Positions 7,981 to 15,155 of a DNA stretch of 16,077 nt are shown here, piece after piece. Both the position numbers and the translations under genes were made by a program. The DNA is from Oceanospirillaceae bacterium (GTDB taxonomy: Bacteria > Pseudomonadota > Gammaproteobacteria > Pseudomonadales > Balneatricaceae). The first letter of the stretch is position 1. Each line of letters starts with the position of its first letter. The DNA lies in NCBI GenBank assembly GCA_023954795.1, contig JAGSHA010000032.1, forward strand, positions 1-16,077, in the 5' to 3' direction. The notes beneath the pieces were generated by a model. It did no database searches. It saw nothing but the letters and a program-made list of their open reading frames with translations, and was not told the DNA's origin.

Positions 7981-8475
7981 ATGATCATCTTGCAGACCAA
8001 TCTGGGTGACATCACTCTGGAACTGGATTACGAGAAAGCACCAAAAACCGCTGAGAACTTCGAACAATACGTTCGCGACGGCTTTTACGACGGTGTTATC
8101 TTTCACCGCGTGATCAACAACTTCATGATTCAGGGCGGAGGCTTCGAGCCAGGCATGGTACAGAAAGACACCCGTGCGCCAATCGAAAATGAAGCTGATA
8201 ACGGCCTGACCAATAAGAAATACACAATTGCCATGGCACGCACCATGGACCCACACAGCGCATCAGCTCAGTTCTTCATCAACGTAGCGGACAACAGCTT
8301 TCTGGACCACTCTGCTAAAACGATGGAAGGCTGGGGATACACGGTCTTTGCCCAAGTTGTAGAAGGCGAAGATATCGTAGACAAGATCAAGTCCGTATCC
8401 ACCACCATGCGCGCAGGTCATCAAGACGTACCTGCAGAAGACGTTATCATTACTGCCGCCACCATTAGCGAGTAA
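7981..8475 (+). CDS. ppiB: Peptidyl-prolyl cis-trans isomerase B (cyclophilin, cytoplasmic)
   Basis: Catalyses proline cis-trans isomerisation in folding proteins. The 164 residues equal E. coli PpiB in length. There is no signal peptide, so it is cytoplasmic. Cyclophilin active-site residues are in FHRVINNFMIQGGGFE (R43, F48, Q51) and in SASAQFFINVADN; GWGYTVFAQVVEG completes the fold. It begins MIILQTNLGDITLEL, the usual PpiB N-terminus. It is transcribed divergently from glnS and is followed after 13 bp by lpxH, an arrangement common in gammaproteobacteria; the two are probably cotranscribed from the promoter with TATAAT at 7939. Confidence 0.96.
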   Translation: MIILQTNLGDITLELDYEKAPKTAENFEQYVRDGFYDGVIFHRVINNFMIQGGGFEPGMVQKDTRAPIENEADNGLTNKKYTIAMARTMDPHSASAQFFINVADNSFLDHSAKTMEGWGYTVFAQVVEGEDIVDKIKSVSTTMRAGHQDVPAEDVIITAATISE

Positions 8476-8488
8476 TAAGACGCCCTCC

Positions 8489-9226
8489 ATGCGCACCCTG
8501 TTTATCTCTGATATACACCTCAGCGAAACGCGTCCGGACCTTACTCGGGCGCTGCTGAATTTCCTGCATGACGCTCGCTCAGATTGTGACCAGCTTTTTT
8601 TGCTTGGGGACATCTTTGATGCCTGGATAGGTGATGACTTTATTCATCCAGACCTGACCCCCGTCATCGATGCACTCAAGATACTCTCCGAGCAAGGAAC
8701 AGAAATTTTCTTCCAGCACGGTAATCGAGACTTCTTGGTGGGTAAGCAATTTGCTTCTCGGATTGGTGCCGAACTTTTACCCGAAGAAAGCATCATCCAA
8801 CTGCCTGACGGCCAATCTGCACTGATTATGCACGGCGACCAGCTGTGTATTGATGACAATGAGTATCAACAATTTCGGACATTGGTTCGCAACGCCGACT
8901 GGCAAAAGGACTTTTTGAGCAAAACACTGCCAGAAAGACTGGAGATCGCTCGCCAACTGCGCGCAGCCAGCAAGGAAAAAAACGCAGAAAAATCGCAGGA
9001 CATAATGGATGTCAACGCAGGCAGCGTGCAAGACGCACTCAGAAGCGCTGAATGCCAACTGCTTATCCATGGCCACACCCATCGCCCCGCCATTCACCAG
9101 CAGCAACTCAACCACCAGGCAGGCACACGCATCGTACTGGGAGACTGGGATAAAGAGCTGTGGTATCTAAGCTGCAACGAAGCAGGCTGTGAACTTCTAC
9201 ACGAACCGATTAGCAGCACGCACTGA
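8489..9226 (+). CDS. lpxH: UDP-2,3-diacylglucosamine diphosphatase
   Basis: Hydrolyses UDP-2,3-diacylglucosamine to lipid X and UMP, the fourth committed step of lipid A synthesis, at the inner face of the cytoplasmic membrane. The 245 residues are close to E. coli LpxH (240). It has the full calcineurin-like metallophosphoesterase set: SDIHL (D8, H10), GDIFD (D41), HGNRD (N79), HGD (H115) and HGHTHRP (194-200). It shows that the organism makes lipopolysaccharide by the usual route. The start lies 13 bp after ppiB; the upstream bases (GCCCTCC) are not a good ribosome-binding site, so expression may depend on coupling to ppiB. No clear terminator follows; the gene converges on miaE. Confidence 0.96.
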   Translation: MRTLFISDIHLSETRPDLTRALLNFLHDARSDCDQLFLLGDIFDAWIGDDFIHPDLTPVIDALKILSEQGTEIFFQHGNRDFLVGKQFASRIGAELLPEESIIQLPDGQSALIMHGDQLCIDDNEYQQFRTLVRNADWQKDFLSKTLPERLEIARQLRAASKEKNAEKSQDIMDVNAGSVQDALRSAECQLLIHGHTHRPAIHQQQLNHQAGTRIVLGDWDKELWYLSCNEAGCELLHEPISSTH

Positions 9227-9289
9227 CCAACCCTGATCAGTGCGCACACCGTGTGTCACACTTATACGCGCAACAGACCAATCAAGCGG

Positions 9290-9895
9290 TTACCAGGATG
9301 GCTCCCCACTATGAAAGCGGAATTCATCATCTGACGCCAAAATAAGCTCATTTTCTTTCACACGGAAAAATTCAACGCGCTCATCTATTGGCTCACCCGC
9401 ATATTGCCTAGCCAGACCTAGGTAGTCCTGATAATGACGCCCCTCAGACTTCAGCAGCGAACGGTAAAACTTTGCCAGCTCACTGTCCAAAAACGGCGCC
9501 AGCTTGGCAAAACGCTCACAGGAACGCGCCTCGATATACGCCCCGATAATCAGAATATCAATAAGACGCCCGGGCTCGGACGTACGCACGTGCTGACGCA
9601 ACCCCCCGGCATAACGCGCGGATGACAGATGCCCATACTCAATATCACGCGCATCCATGAGCTCCAGCACCTGCTCAAAGTGAATCAACTCTTCACGCGC
9701 TAATCGAGACATTTTATTCAGCAAGTCAGGCCGATCCACATAGCGAAACATCAATGTCATCGCCGTTGACGCTGCTTTCTTTTCACAATGCGCATGATCA
9801 ATCAGCAAAATATCCTGCTGCTTTACTGCTTCATCAATCCAGCGATCCGGCGTTTCACACCCCAGAAAGCCCTTAATCTCTTCCAGTACTTCCAC
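9290..9895 (-). CDS. miaE: tRNA-(ms2io6A37) hydroxylase (diiron)
   Basis: Hydroxylates the isopentenyl group of 2-methylthio-N6-isopentenyladenosine at position 37 of tRNAs, using O2 and a diiron site. The 201-residue ferritin-like helical protein shows the ligand set E38 (HCEKKA), E69/H72 (REELIHFEQ), E122 (IEARSCERF) and E151/H154 (SEGRHYQDYL), all in MiaE-specific contexts. The start is a GTG with AGAGG seven bases upstream. It is a single-gene unit with a good promoter at 9958-9986, and converges on lpxH across 63 bp without an obvious terminator. Because the reaction needs oxygen, the modification reports aerobic state. The neighbouring operon also carries a redox-type sensor, but I see no direct link. 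Confidence 0.94.
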   Translation of the reverse strand: MEVLEEIKGFLGCETPDRWIDEAVKQQDILLIDHAHCEKKAASTAMTLMFRYVDRPDLLNKMSRLAREELIHFEQVLELMDARDIEYGHLSSARYAGGLRQHVRTSEPGRLIDILIIGAYIEARSCERFAKLAPFLDSELAKFYRSLLKSEGRHYQDYLGLARQYAGEPIDERVEFFRVKENELILASDDEFRFHSGEPSW

Positions 9896-9957
9896 TCAGA
9901 AACCTCTGACTAAACTCGCCTTGCACCGACCCAGGACTGGCCGCACCTCAGCCAACA

Positions 9958-9986
9958 ATTATACCCACCAACCTTAAGACAACCAA
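9958..9986 (-). promoter_or_regulatory. miaE: Candidate sigma-70 promoter of miaE
   Basis: On the minus strand TTGGTT (9981-9986) and TATAAT (9958-9963) are separated by exactly 17 bp, about 60 bp before the GTG start of miaE. It lies downstream of the terminator at 10021-10044, so miaE is an independent transcription unit. Confidence 0.65.
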
Positions 9987-10020
9987 ACGACCGATATCAC
10001 CATCAACCCTCTCCACAAAC

Positions 10021-10044
10021 AAAAAAGCCCCGCACAAGCGAGGC
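10021..10044 (-). terminator. Terminator of the six-gene signalling operon
   Basis: GCCCCGC (10027-10033) pairs with GCGAGGC (10038-10044), seven pairs including one G-T, with an ACAA loop. On the minus strand it is followed by TTTTTT. It lies 23 bp after the stop of the PhnD-like gene and marks the end of the operon. Confidence 0.88.
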
Positions 10045-10067
10045 CTTTAAGCGCAAGAGGAGAAGAA

Positions 10068-10817
10068 TCACTCGATAACAAGCGTATCTATCAGATCAAT
10101 CATAAACTCTGTTTCTTCTTCGGTCATCGGCTCCCACTCCTCCAGATTCATACTCTGAAGAACACCTTTACCCTTCTCATCTTCATGCATAGAGAACAAA
10201 CGTTCCTCAAGGCGCGGTATAAACTCCTGCATAGTCGGACCAACCAGCAGAGAGTGATGCACAACACTAATCTGACTGCTCACCAACACCTTCATCTGAC
10301 CTTTGATCAAATCAGACAGCTCATCGTAAGCATCTTTCAAAAAGAAGCCCACATCAGCATTTCCATTCAACAGGTTTTTAGCCACGATAACGTAGGTATC
10401 AACCTCTTTGGTACTGACATTACTTCCATCAAGGTCCGCTGGCTCCAACATGATCATACCCATGGTATGAACATCAGGATCATCGGTCGTTGCCACAGTG
10501 ATACCTGCCTGCAACTCCTCAACAGAATTGATTGATGACTCAGCACTTACGGCAATCACAGTTTCGTCGGGACGCTCCTGCGGTCGCGCTATCGCCTTAA
10601 AGCCTAACTCCCTTACCAGCATGGATGCATCGTAAGGATTGGCATAAATCATATCAATCTTGTTGTCACGAATATCGCTACGCTGCTTTTCGAAGCAATC
10701 ATATAACTCCAGATGGACCCCAACCTCCAGTTGACGCTGCAACCAGGTGTTGAAAAAGTACCAACCCGAGATATGATCCGGAGCAAAATCCGGACTAACT
10801 GTCAGGTTATACGCCAT
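10068..10817 (-). CDS. PhnD/SsuA-type solute-binding domain protein without signal peptide
   Basis: The 249-residue protein resembles the periplasmic-binding type II fold of PhnD-like proteins: IDMIYANPYDASMLVREL with the following ARPQERPDETVIAVS, the LNGNADVGFFLKDAYDEL strand-helix unit, VVHHSLLVGPT, and the GKGVLQSMNLEEWEPMTEEE tail. Unlike transporter components it starts MAYNLTVSPDF with no signal peptide or lipobox, and AGGAGT stands six bases before this ATG, so the start is secure and the protein should be cytoplasmic. No permease or ATPase gene is near. It is the last gene of the signalling operon, 12 bp after the PAS gene. I infer an intracellular sensor for a small anion or metabolite; the ligand is unknown. 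Confidence 0.8.
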   Translation of the reverse strand: MAYNLTVSPDFAPDHISGWYFFNTWLQRQLEVGVHLELYDCFEKQRSDIRDNKIDMIYANPYDASMLVRELGFKAIARPQERPDETVIAVSAESSINSVEELQAGITVATTDDPDVHTMGMIMLEPADLDGSNVSTKEVDTYVIVAKNLLNGNADVGFFLKDAYDELSDLIKGQMKVLVSSQISVVHHSLLVGPTMQEFIPRLEERLFSMHEDEKGKGVLQSMNLEEWEPMTEEETEFMIDLIDTLVIE

Positions 10818-10829
10818 TTCAGTACTCCT

Positions 10830-11291
10830 TTACATCAGGGTTGCGTAGAGCTCTTCGCTCTCCTTGATTTTGCTTCGGGAAGGCTTACGGCGCACAGAGG
10901 TATAACCCACCAATTTACCGTTACGAATATTTGGAATAACCGTTGCCTTCACCCAGTAGTAAGAACCATCTTTTCGCAGATTCTTAACATACCCGTGCCA
11001 CTTTTTGCCTGCCTCAATGGTTTCCCAAAGCCCTGAAAATGCTACAGCAGGCATATCAGGATGACGCAGGATATAGTGATTTACACCGATCAACTCATCC
11101 CTGGTATAACCCGACATATCGATAAATGCCTGGTTTGCATGAGTAATAATTCCATTAGGATCGGTTCGCGAAACAATCAGCTTCCCATCAGGATAAGGCA
11201 CTTCACGATCAACCACCGTCGCAGTGCGCGAAGTGCCGTCGTGATAACTAATTGCTACTTCCCGGCTTTCACCGGTGTCTTGATCTGACAT
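10830..11291 (-). CDS. Stand-alone Aer-type PAS domain protein (probable FAD redox sensor)
   Basis: The 153 residues hold one PAS domain (about 35-140) after a short N-terminal extension. The sequence closely follows the PAS domain of the aerotaxis receptor Aer: ITHANQAFIDMSGYTRDELIG, the RHPDMP motif (76-81) carrying the Aer FAD-binding residues, W98 at the position of Aer W79, KNLRKDGSYYWVKA, and a tail ending EELYATLM like the Aer linker. It stops there: no HAMP, transmembrane or methyl-accepting domain and no kinase, so any signal must pass by protein contact. AAGG lies eight bases before the ATG. It is flanked by the roadblock gene (38 bp) and the PhnD-like gene (12 bp) in the same operon. 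FAD binding is inferred from the motif. Confidence 0.87.
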   Translation of the reverse strand: MSDQDTGESREVAISYHDGTSRTATVVDREVPYPDGKLIVSRTDPNGIITHANQAFIDMSGYTRDELIGVNHYILRHPDMPAVAFSGLWETIEAGKKWHGYVKNLRKDGSYYWVKATVIPNIRNGKLVGYTSVRRKPSRSKIKESEELYATLM

Positions 11292-11329
11292 TACACAAGC
11301 CTTGTTACTGATTCTTTCCGTGAAATCTG

Positions 11330-11692
11330 TTACAGGATTTTACCAATCGCTTCCGCTGCACGCTTAACATCCAGGAAGATCAAACCCAGACGCGCATTCG
11401 GCTTAGCAACAACAGTCAACACAGAATCATTATTTGCGTGAGTCATCAGAATGTAACCCTGATCACCTTTAACCAGCACCTGCTCCAGCTCTCCACGAGC
11501 CAGCTCATTCGCTGTACGCTCACCGAGGGAAAGCATCGCGGCGCTCATTGCACCTACGCGATCCTCATCCATACCTGAAGGCAGCAGAGCAGCAATCATC
11601 AAACCATCGGTTGAGATAACTGCAGATGCTTCAATCTCTGCAGATGTCCCGTTCAGGTCACTCAAAATGGAGGTCAGCATCTCCGAGCGCAT
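11330..11692 (-). CDS. Roadblock/LC7 domain protein (MglB-like)
   Basis: The 120 residues are one complete roadblock/LC7 domain: an N-terminal helix, ASAVISTDGLMIAALLPSG, a central helix (VGAMSAAMLSLGERTANEL), GELEQVLVKGDQGYILMTH, VVAKPNARLGLIFLDV, and a last helix. Such proteins dimerise and, in bacteria, often regulate MglA-type Ras-like GTPases; no such GTPase is encoded in this window. A strong ribosome-binding site (GGAGA six bases before ATG) suggests high expression. It lies between a winged-helix/roadblock-like gene and the PAS gene in the minus-strand operon. Confidence 0.88.
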   Translation of the reverse strand: MRSEMLTSILSDLNGTSAEIEASAVISTDGLMIAALLPSGMDEDRVGAMSAAMLSLGERTANELARGELEQVLVKGDQGYILMTHANNDSVLTVVAKPNARLGLIFLDVKRAAEAIGKIL

Positions 11693-11759
11693 AAACGTTC
11701 TCCTTTATTTTACTAGGGCTTATAGTATCTTTTTATGGGTTATAACTTTTTGATCGTTA

Positions 11760-12392
11760 TCAATAATCCAGATAGCGGCGAGCTAATACACTGAGGAGAT
11801 TCACGAAGGCCTGCTGATTCAGCTTAGGCATCTCATCAACGATGAGCATAAACTTCTGACTCCCCATATGCACCACCCAGAATCCAACCTGACTTTGTCC
11901 AATCGGGTCAAGCATACCCCAGGACTCACCACTAAAGGACAGCTCCCGATTCAGCAGAGGAAGATGACGTTCATGAAGGGAAATTACATCTGCAGCAAGG
12001 GCAGACAACGCTTCAGCATGCGCATCATCAAAACCACTCGCCCCAAGACAGAATCCCTGGTCATCCGCCAACGCTACCCGGCCGGTATTTGACAACAACG
12101 GCAGTAATTCCGGGAGCATTTTTTCGACGACTTCATCGACAACCACTACAGGGTTTTCGTTGAGCTCAATAAATCCTTTGTCACGCAGTTTGTTAAATAG
12201 ATCTGATGCCTGCTCTTGATCCAGATCGGTCAACTCCTCAATCAGCTCTTCGCTGTAAGGCAACGCAATCTCAGCACTCAGCAGCTGCAACAACAGCGCC
12301 CTGGCATCATCAGGCTCAGAACTCACTGTGGCGTAATAGGCACCAGCAGGTGTAATCTGCAAATATTCGTTACGGAAATTTTCGTCCAACAC
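11760..12392 (-). CDS. Winged-helix plus roadblock-like domain protein, function unknown
   Basis: The 210-residue protein is not one I recognise as a named family. Residues 1-80 look like a winged helix (AGAYYATVSSE, helices to about 70, then KLRDKGFIEL). Residues 100-210 have the strand-helix-strand order of a roadblock fold: GRVALADDQGFCLGASG, helix AHAEALSALAADVISLHERH, then GQSQVGFWVVHMGSQKFMLIV, and last helix NQQAFVNLLSVLARRYL. It would thus be a divergent partner of the canonical roadblock protein encoded 67 bp downstream. The start is a GTG with GGAG about ten bases upstream. It lies 27 bp after the 638-residue protein gene in the same operon. Confidence 0.75.
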   Translation of the reverse strand: MLDENFRNEYLQITPAGAYYATVSSEPDDARALLLQLLSAEIALPYSEELIEELTDLDQEQASDLFNKLRDKGFIELNENPVVVVDEVVEKMLPELLPLLSNTGRVALADDQGFCLGASGFDDAHAEALSALAADVISLHERHLPLLNRELSFSGESWGMLDPIGQSQVGFWVVHMGSQKFMLIVDEMPKLNQQAFVNLLSVLARRYLDY

Positions 12393-12419
12393 TAACCAAT
12401 TACTCCGCGAAAACTAACG

Positions 12420-14336
12420 CTATTCCTGTAACCATCCCAACGCGTCGGCAGCCGACATATAAGCAAACACATAGCGCTGAGGTACGTTTAAAATTCGAAC
12501 TATATCAAGCGCCGACAAACGGTGATCAAACCACAACTCCGTAATTTCAGGTGCATGTGGAATTTCGATCATTCGAGAGAAATCCGGACGCTCTTTCAAC
12601 TTGTACACTTTCTCTGGATCCATGCGCTGATTCAGACGACCACGAGCCGTCCATAAAGCAATTTTCCAGATCATTGCATCACGATCCTCAAGGGTCTTTT
12701 TATCCCCTGTAGATTCTGGTTTTGATACCGCCAGATCAAGACGTTCTTTTAGATCCAGCTCACCAAAACCAAAGCGACTCAATGCATACTGCAACAGCAG
12801 GTCTTCACCAAAATCACCAAAGAAACGATCTTCCTCCGGCAAATAAACAAAACAGCGCGGCAAACCTGCAATTTCAACCGGTGTATTACTTAACTTCGCT
12901 TTTTTAACCGCCAATGGAAGCCAATACAATAGCGCTCCATCGGTATTAAAATAGATACGACGACGCTCATCCGGACGCGTCACGTCGACATCCGCAAGGT
13001 TGCCGCAACAACGATACACCATCTCATCGTCATTAATTATTGCAGTCGACTTTTTTACAGACTTAATAGCGGGCTTGGCAGCCATTTTTTTCCGAGATAC
13101 AACCTCAGGCGCATCAGGAATTAGCTTGAGCGCACCTTTCTCAACCAGCGGTGCCTGCTTTTTCGCCTCACGCTCTTTAGCTTTACGCGCTTCATCTGCG
13201 GCTTTCGCCTTAGCTTTAGCAAGCTTTTCAGCAGCCTTCTTATCAGCAACCCGCTTCTCGGCTGCTAACTTCTCGGCTGCCGCTTTAGCCTCGGCCTCAA
13301 TTTTTGCTTTTTTCAGCGCTTCCCGATGTGCAGCCGCTTTTTTCTCTGCAGCACGCTGCTCAACTGCCTTACGCTCCAGCGCTTTTTTTTCAGCCAAGCG
13401 CCGCTCTGCAAGCGCCTTCTTTTCTGCAGCACGCTTAGCGGCAGCTTTTTCTTCAGCCGCTATTCGCGCAGTTTCCTTCCGCTCAGCTTCTTTTCTTGCC
13501 GCCTCAAGACGGGCCGCTTCACGTTTCTGCTCTTCTAGACGCTCCAGCTCTTTGCGTGCATCATCAACCCGCGACTTAGCTTGCTGAGCTTCTTTAATGG
13601 CTTTAGCTTTGGCCTCTTTCTGCGCCGCTTCCGCCTGCCTCAACAGCTCTCTGACTTCATCTTCCGCATCAGAAGCAACCAAGCGCTCAGACTGCGCACG
13701 CTTCACTTCAGGCTTTTCTGTCACAGCAGATGCGGACAACTCCTGATTACGCCGAGAAGCGTGCTCAGCTGCTCTTTTTGCGGCCTCTTTACCCCGACGC
13801 AATTTCTCTTTCAGGAGCAACTTTTGCTGAGCCTTGAGCGACTTTTCGCTATTCAAAGAGTCAATCGCTTCCTGCCCGGCACCTGCACGCGACATATAGC
13901 TATCATATGCTTCGTTACGGGAAGTACCTGCCGGCTCTTCAATACCCATGATCGCAGCGACACGCGTTTCCGCCCGCAAATGCGCGTCAGCACTACCGCT
14001 GCCCGACACAGACTGCGTACGAATAGCATCAAGCAGCTCATCAGAGCTATAGGGTTTCTTTAGAAGGACAAAACCAGGCCAGGAAAGGTCTCGCACACTG
14101 ATCAGTATGCCTGGTTTAGAATATTTTTCGGTATAGGTTGCTTTAAGCTCATCAGGATCAACACCCTGATCGCCATTCACTATAAGTAGATCAGCCTGAT
14201 CCGCTCCAACTACACGCAGACCATTTTCCTTGCTGAGAAATAGCTCAAGAGACGCCATAGCAGGGCCATCAAAGCCGGACAAAGCCAGCTTTTTCACCTG
14301 CGTTCTCTCAATACTATCCGTTCCTAATATACTCAT
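12420..14336 (-). CDS. Pseudo-receiver / long charged helix / novel C-terminal domain protein
   Basis: The 638-residue protein has three parts. Residues 1-110 resemble a response-regulator receiver domain: strand ADLLIVNGDQ, strand PGILISV, then LLKKPYSSDELLDAI with the conserved Lys-Pro at about 94-95. Asn54 lies about where the phosphorylated Asp is expected, so it may not be phosphorylated. Residues about 165-405 are almost wholly Ala, Lys, Glu and Arg (runs such as AAEKKALAERRLAEKK), predicted to be one long coiled coil or single charged helix as in TolA. Residues 439-638 are a compact domain I do not recognise, opening MVYRCCGNLADVDV and ending in a helical segment (LDIVRILNVPQRYVFAYM). 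No membrane segment is present, so it is cytoplasmic. It is the second gene of the operon and probably its scaffold. Confidence 0.8.
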   Translation of the reverse strand: MSILGTDSIERTQVKKLALSGFDGPAMASLELFLSKENGLRVVGADQADLLIVNGDQGVDPDELKATYTEKYSKPGILISVRDLSWPGFVLLKKPYSSDELLDAIRTQSVSGSGSADAHLRAETRVAAIMGIEEPAGTSRNEAYDSYMSRAGAGQEAIDSLNSEKSLKAQQKLLLKEKLRRGKEAAKRAAEHASRRNQELSASAVTEKPEVKRAQSERLVASDAEDEVRELLRQAEAAQKEAKAKAIKEAQQAKSRVDDARKELERLEEQKREAARLEAARKEAERKETARIAAEEKAAAKRAAEKKALAERRLAEKKALERKAVEQRAAEKKAAAHREALKKAKIEAEAKAAAEKLAAEKRVADKKAAEKLAKAKAKAADEARKAKEREAKKQAPLVEKGALKLIPDAPEVVSRKKMAAKPAIKSVKKSTAIINDDEMVYRCCGNLADVDVTRPDERRRIYFNTDGALLYWLPLAVKKAKLSNTPVEIAGLPRCFVYLPEEDRFFGDFGEDLLLQYALSRFGFGELDLKERLDLAVSKPESTGDKKTLEDRDAMIWKIALWTARGRLNQRMDPEKVYKLKERPDFSRMIEIPHAPEITELWFDHRLSALDIVRILNVPQRYVFAYMSAADALGWLQE

Positions 14337-14369
14337 GGAACATTCCGTCCGTAGTCTAGCCCGTCATCC

Positions 14370-14840
14370 TTATATAACAGGTAAGAACTGTCCATTAACC
14401 ACCACCGCTCTATCGACCGGCAGTTCCAACAACATTCTACGATCATCAGCCTCAATAGCGCGGCTGATCACTTTTCTGGTGCGCGGGCTCAGCATCGCTG
14501 ACACTTGCTCAAAAATACGCTTTCGCAATGTCGGGCCTTTCTTGTCCAGAATCCACAGCAAGTCCATTAACGCGCCGGCCAACTCATCACGCTTCCCAAG
14601 TGCCGTTGCCATATAGATGCGGCGCACATGGTTTTTGAGCGAATGCGGGTTACCCGCCACAAATCGCGTGTAATGATAGAGGTTACGCTCACTCTGTACC
14701 CCACGGTAGATGAGATCATCCTGACTCAGGGCTTCAAATGCCGCCTGAATCCGTTGGGTTTTATCACTATTGAGTTCCGCATCAAGTTCCCAATCGGAAA
14801 GTGCGGCCCAGATCTGTGAAGTCACAGACTCAGTCTCCAT
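14370..14840 (-). CDS. Small helical protein of unknown function, first gene of the operon
   Basis: The 156-residue protein is not recognised. It is rich in predicted helix (QIWAALSDWELDAELN, YRGVQSERNLYHYTRF, LAGALMDLLWILDKKG, ISRAIEADDRRMLLEL) and strongly basic in its middle (NHVRRIYMATALGKRDE). It has no signal peptide, membrane segment or metal-binding motif. It is followed after 33 bp by the 638-residue gene on the same strand, and about 90 bp upstream lies an FNR-type box. There is no clear ribosome-binding site before the ATG. Its length, codon choice and place in a tight operon support a real gene. Confidence 0.7.
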   Translation of the reverse strand: METESVTSQIWAALSDWELDAELNSDKTQRIQAAFEALSQDDLIYRGVQSERNLYHYTRFVAGNPHSLKNHVRRIYMATALGKRDELAGALMDLLWILDKKGPTLRKRIFEQVSAMLSPRTRKVISRAIEADDRRMLLELPVDRAVVVNGQFLPVI

Positions 14841-14927
14841 ACAGAAAATAAAGCAATAACAAGATACCTGTTAAAGGCATCTTAAACTATCGTTCATCTA
14901 ACCTAAATCTGGCTAGAAGGCGTTCTC

Positions 14928-14941
14928 TTGACAGATATCAA
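14928..14941 (-). promoter_or_regulatory. FNR/Anr-type binding site
   Basis: The minus strand reads TTGAT ATCT GTCAA, nine of ten matches to the FNR/Anr consensus TTGAT-N4-ATCAA. Its centre is about 94 bp before the first ATG of the six-gene operon. With the candidate -10 TAAGAT at 14879-14884 it would lie near -62, a class I activator position. On the plus strand the same bases give TTGACA, but no -10 element follows at proper spacing. Confidence 0.55.
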
Positions 14942-14999
14942 ACAGGTGTTGGCGTATTAAAGCACGTTGTACTAACGTTATGCCACCAAGCACATTACG

Positions 15000-15015
15000 A
15001 TAATTTGCAAATTAT
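15000..15015. promoter_or_regulatory. Perfect 16-bp AT-rich palindrome
   Basis: ATAATTTGCAAATTAT is its own reverse complement. It lies about 160 bp upstream of the operon start and 260 bp upstream of the acnB remnant. Size and symmetry suit a dimeric regulator, but no family can be assigned. Confidence 0.4.
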
Positions 15016-15143
15016 TCCTGCAACCTTTTCATCACCCTGTCTCATTTACAAAATCAATGCCCCATCTGCTTAAATATCAACCTGTTGGCCCACCTTGATT
15101 CACATAACATCCATACCGCATACGCAAAAAGTATGATCCCCAG

Positions 15144-15155
15144 ATTGTCGACAAT
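15144..15155. promoter_or_regulatory. Perfect 12-bp palindrome, operator-like
   Basis: ATTGTCGACAAT is a perfect palindrome 120 bp before the acnB remnant's start. TTGTNNACAA-type sequences are common among GntR-family operators, including some regulators of carboxylate metabolism, which would fit an aconitase promoter. The assignment is tentative. Confidence 0.4.

Noticed and set aside
9227..9289. Bidirectional terminator between lpxH and miaE (ACAC cgt GTGT)
   Set aside because: The stem is only four perfect pairs and no T-run follows on either strand.
13000..13587. 195-codon plus-strand open frame rich in Ser, Ala and Phe
   Set aside because: It is the antisense of the Ala/Lys/Glu-rich helix of the 638-residue protein. 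GC-rich repetitive codons leave the reverse strand open by chance, and there is no start signal or recognisable domain.
14928..14960. Plus-strand sigma-70 promoter starting with TTGACA
   Set aside because: No acceptable -10 lies 16-18 bp downstream (the bases are GGCGTA); TATTAA is 21 bp away. The FNR-type reading of the same bases is better.
15112..15135. Stem-loop CATAC gcaaaaa GTATG
   Set aside because: Five pairs with a 7-nt loop in AT-rich DNA is expected by chance and has no T-run or other context.
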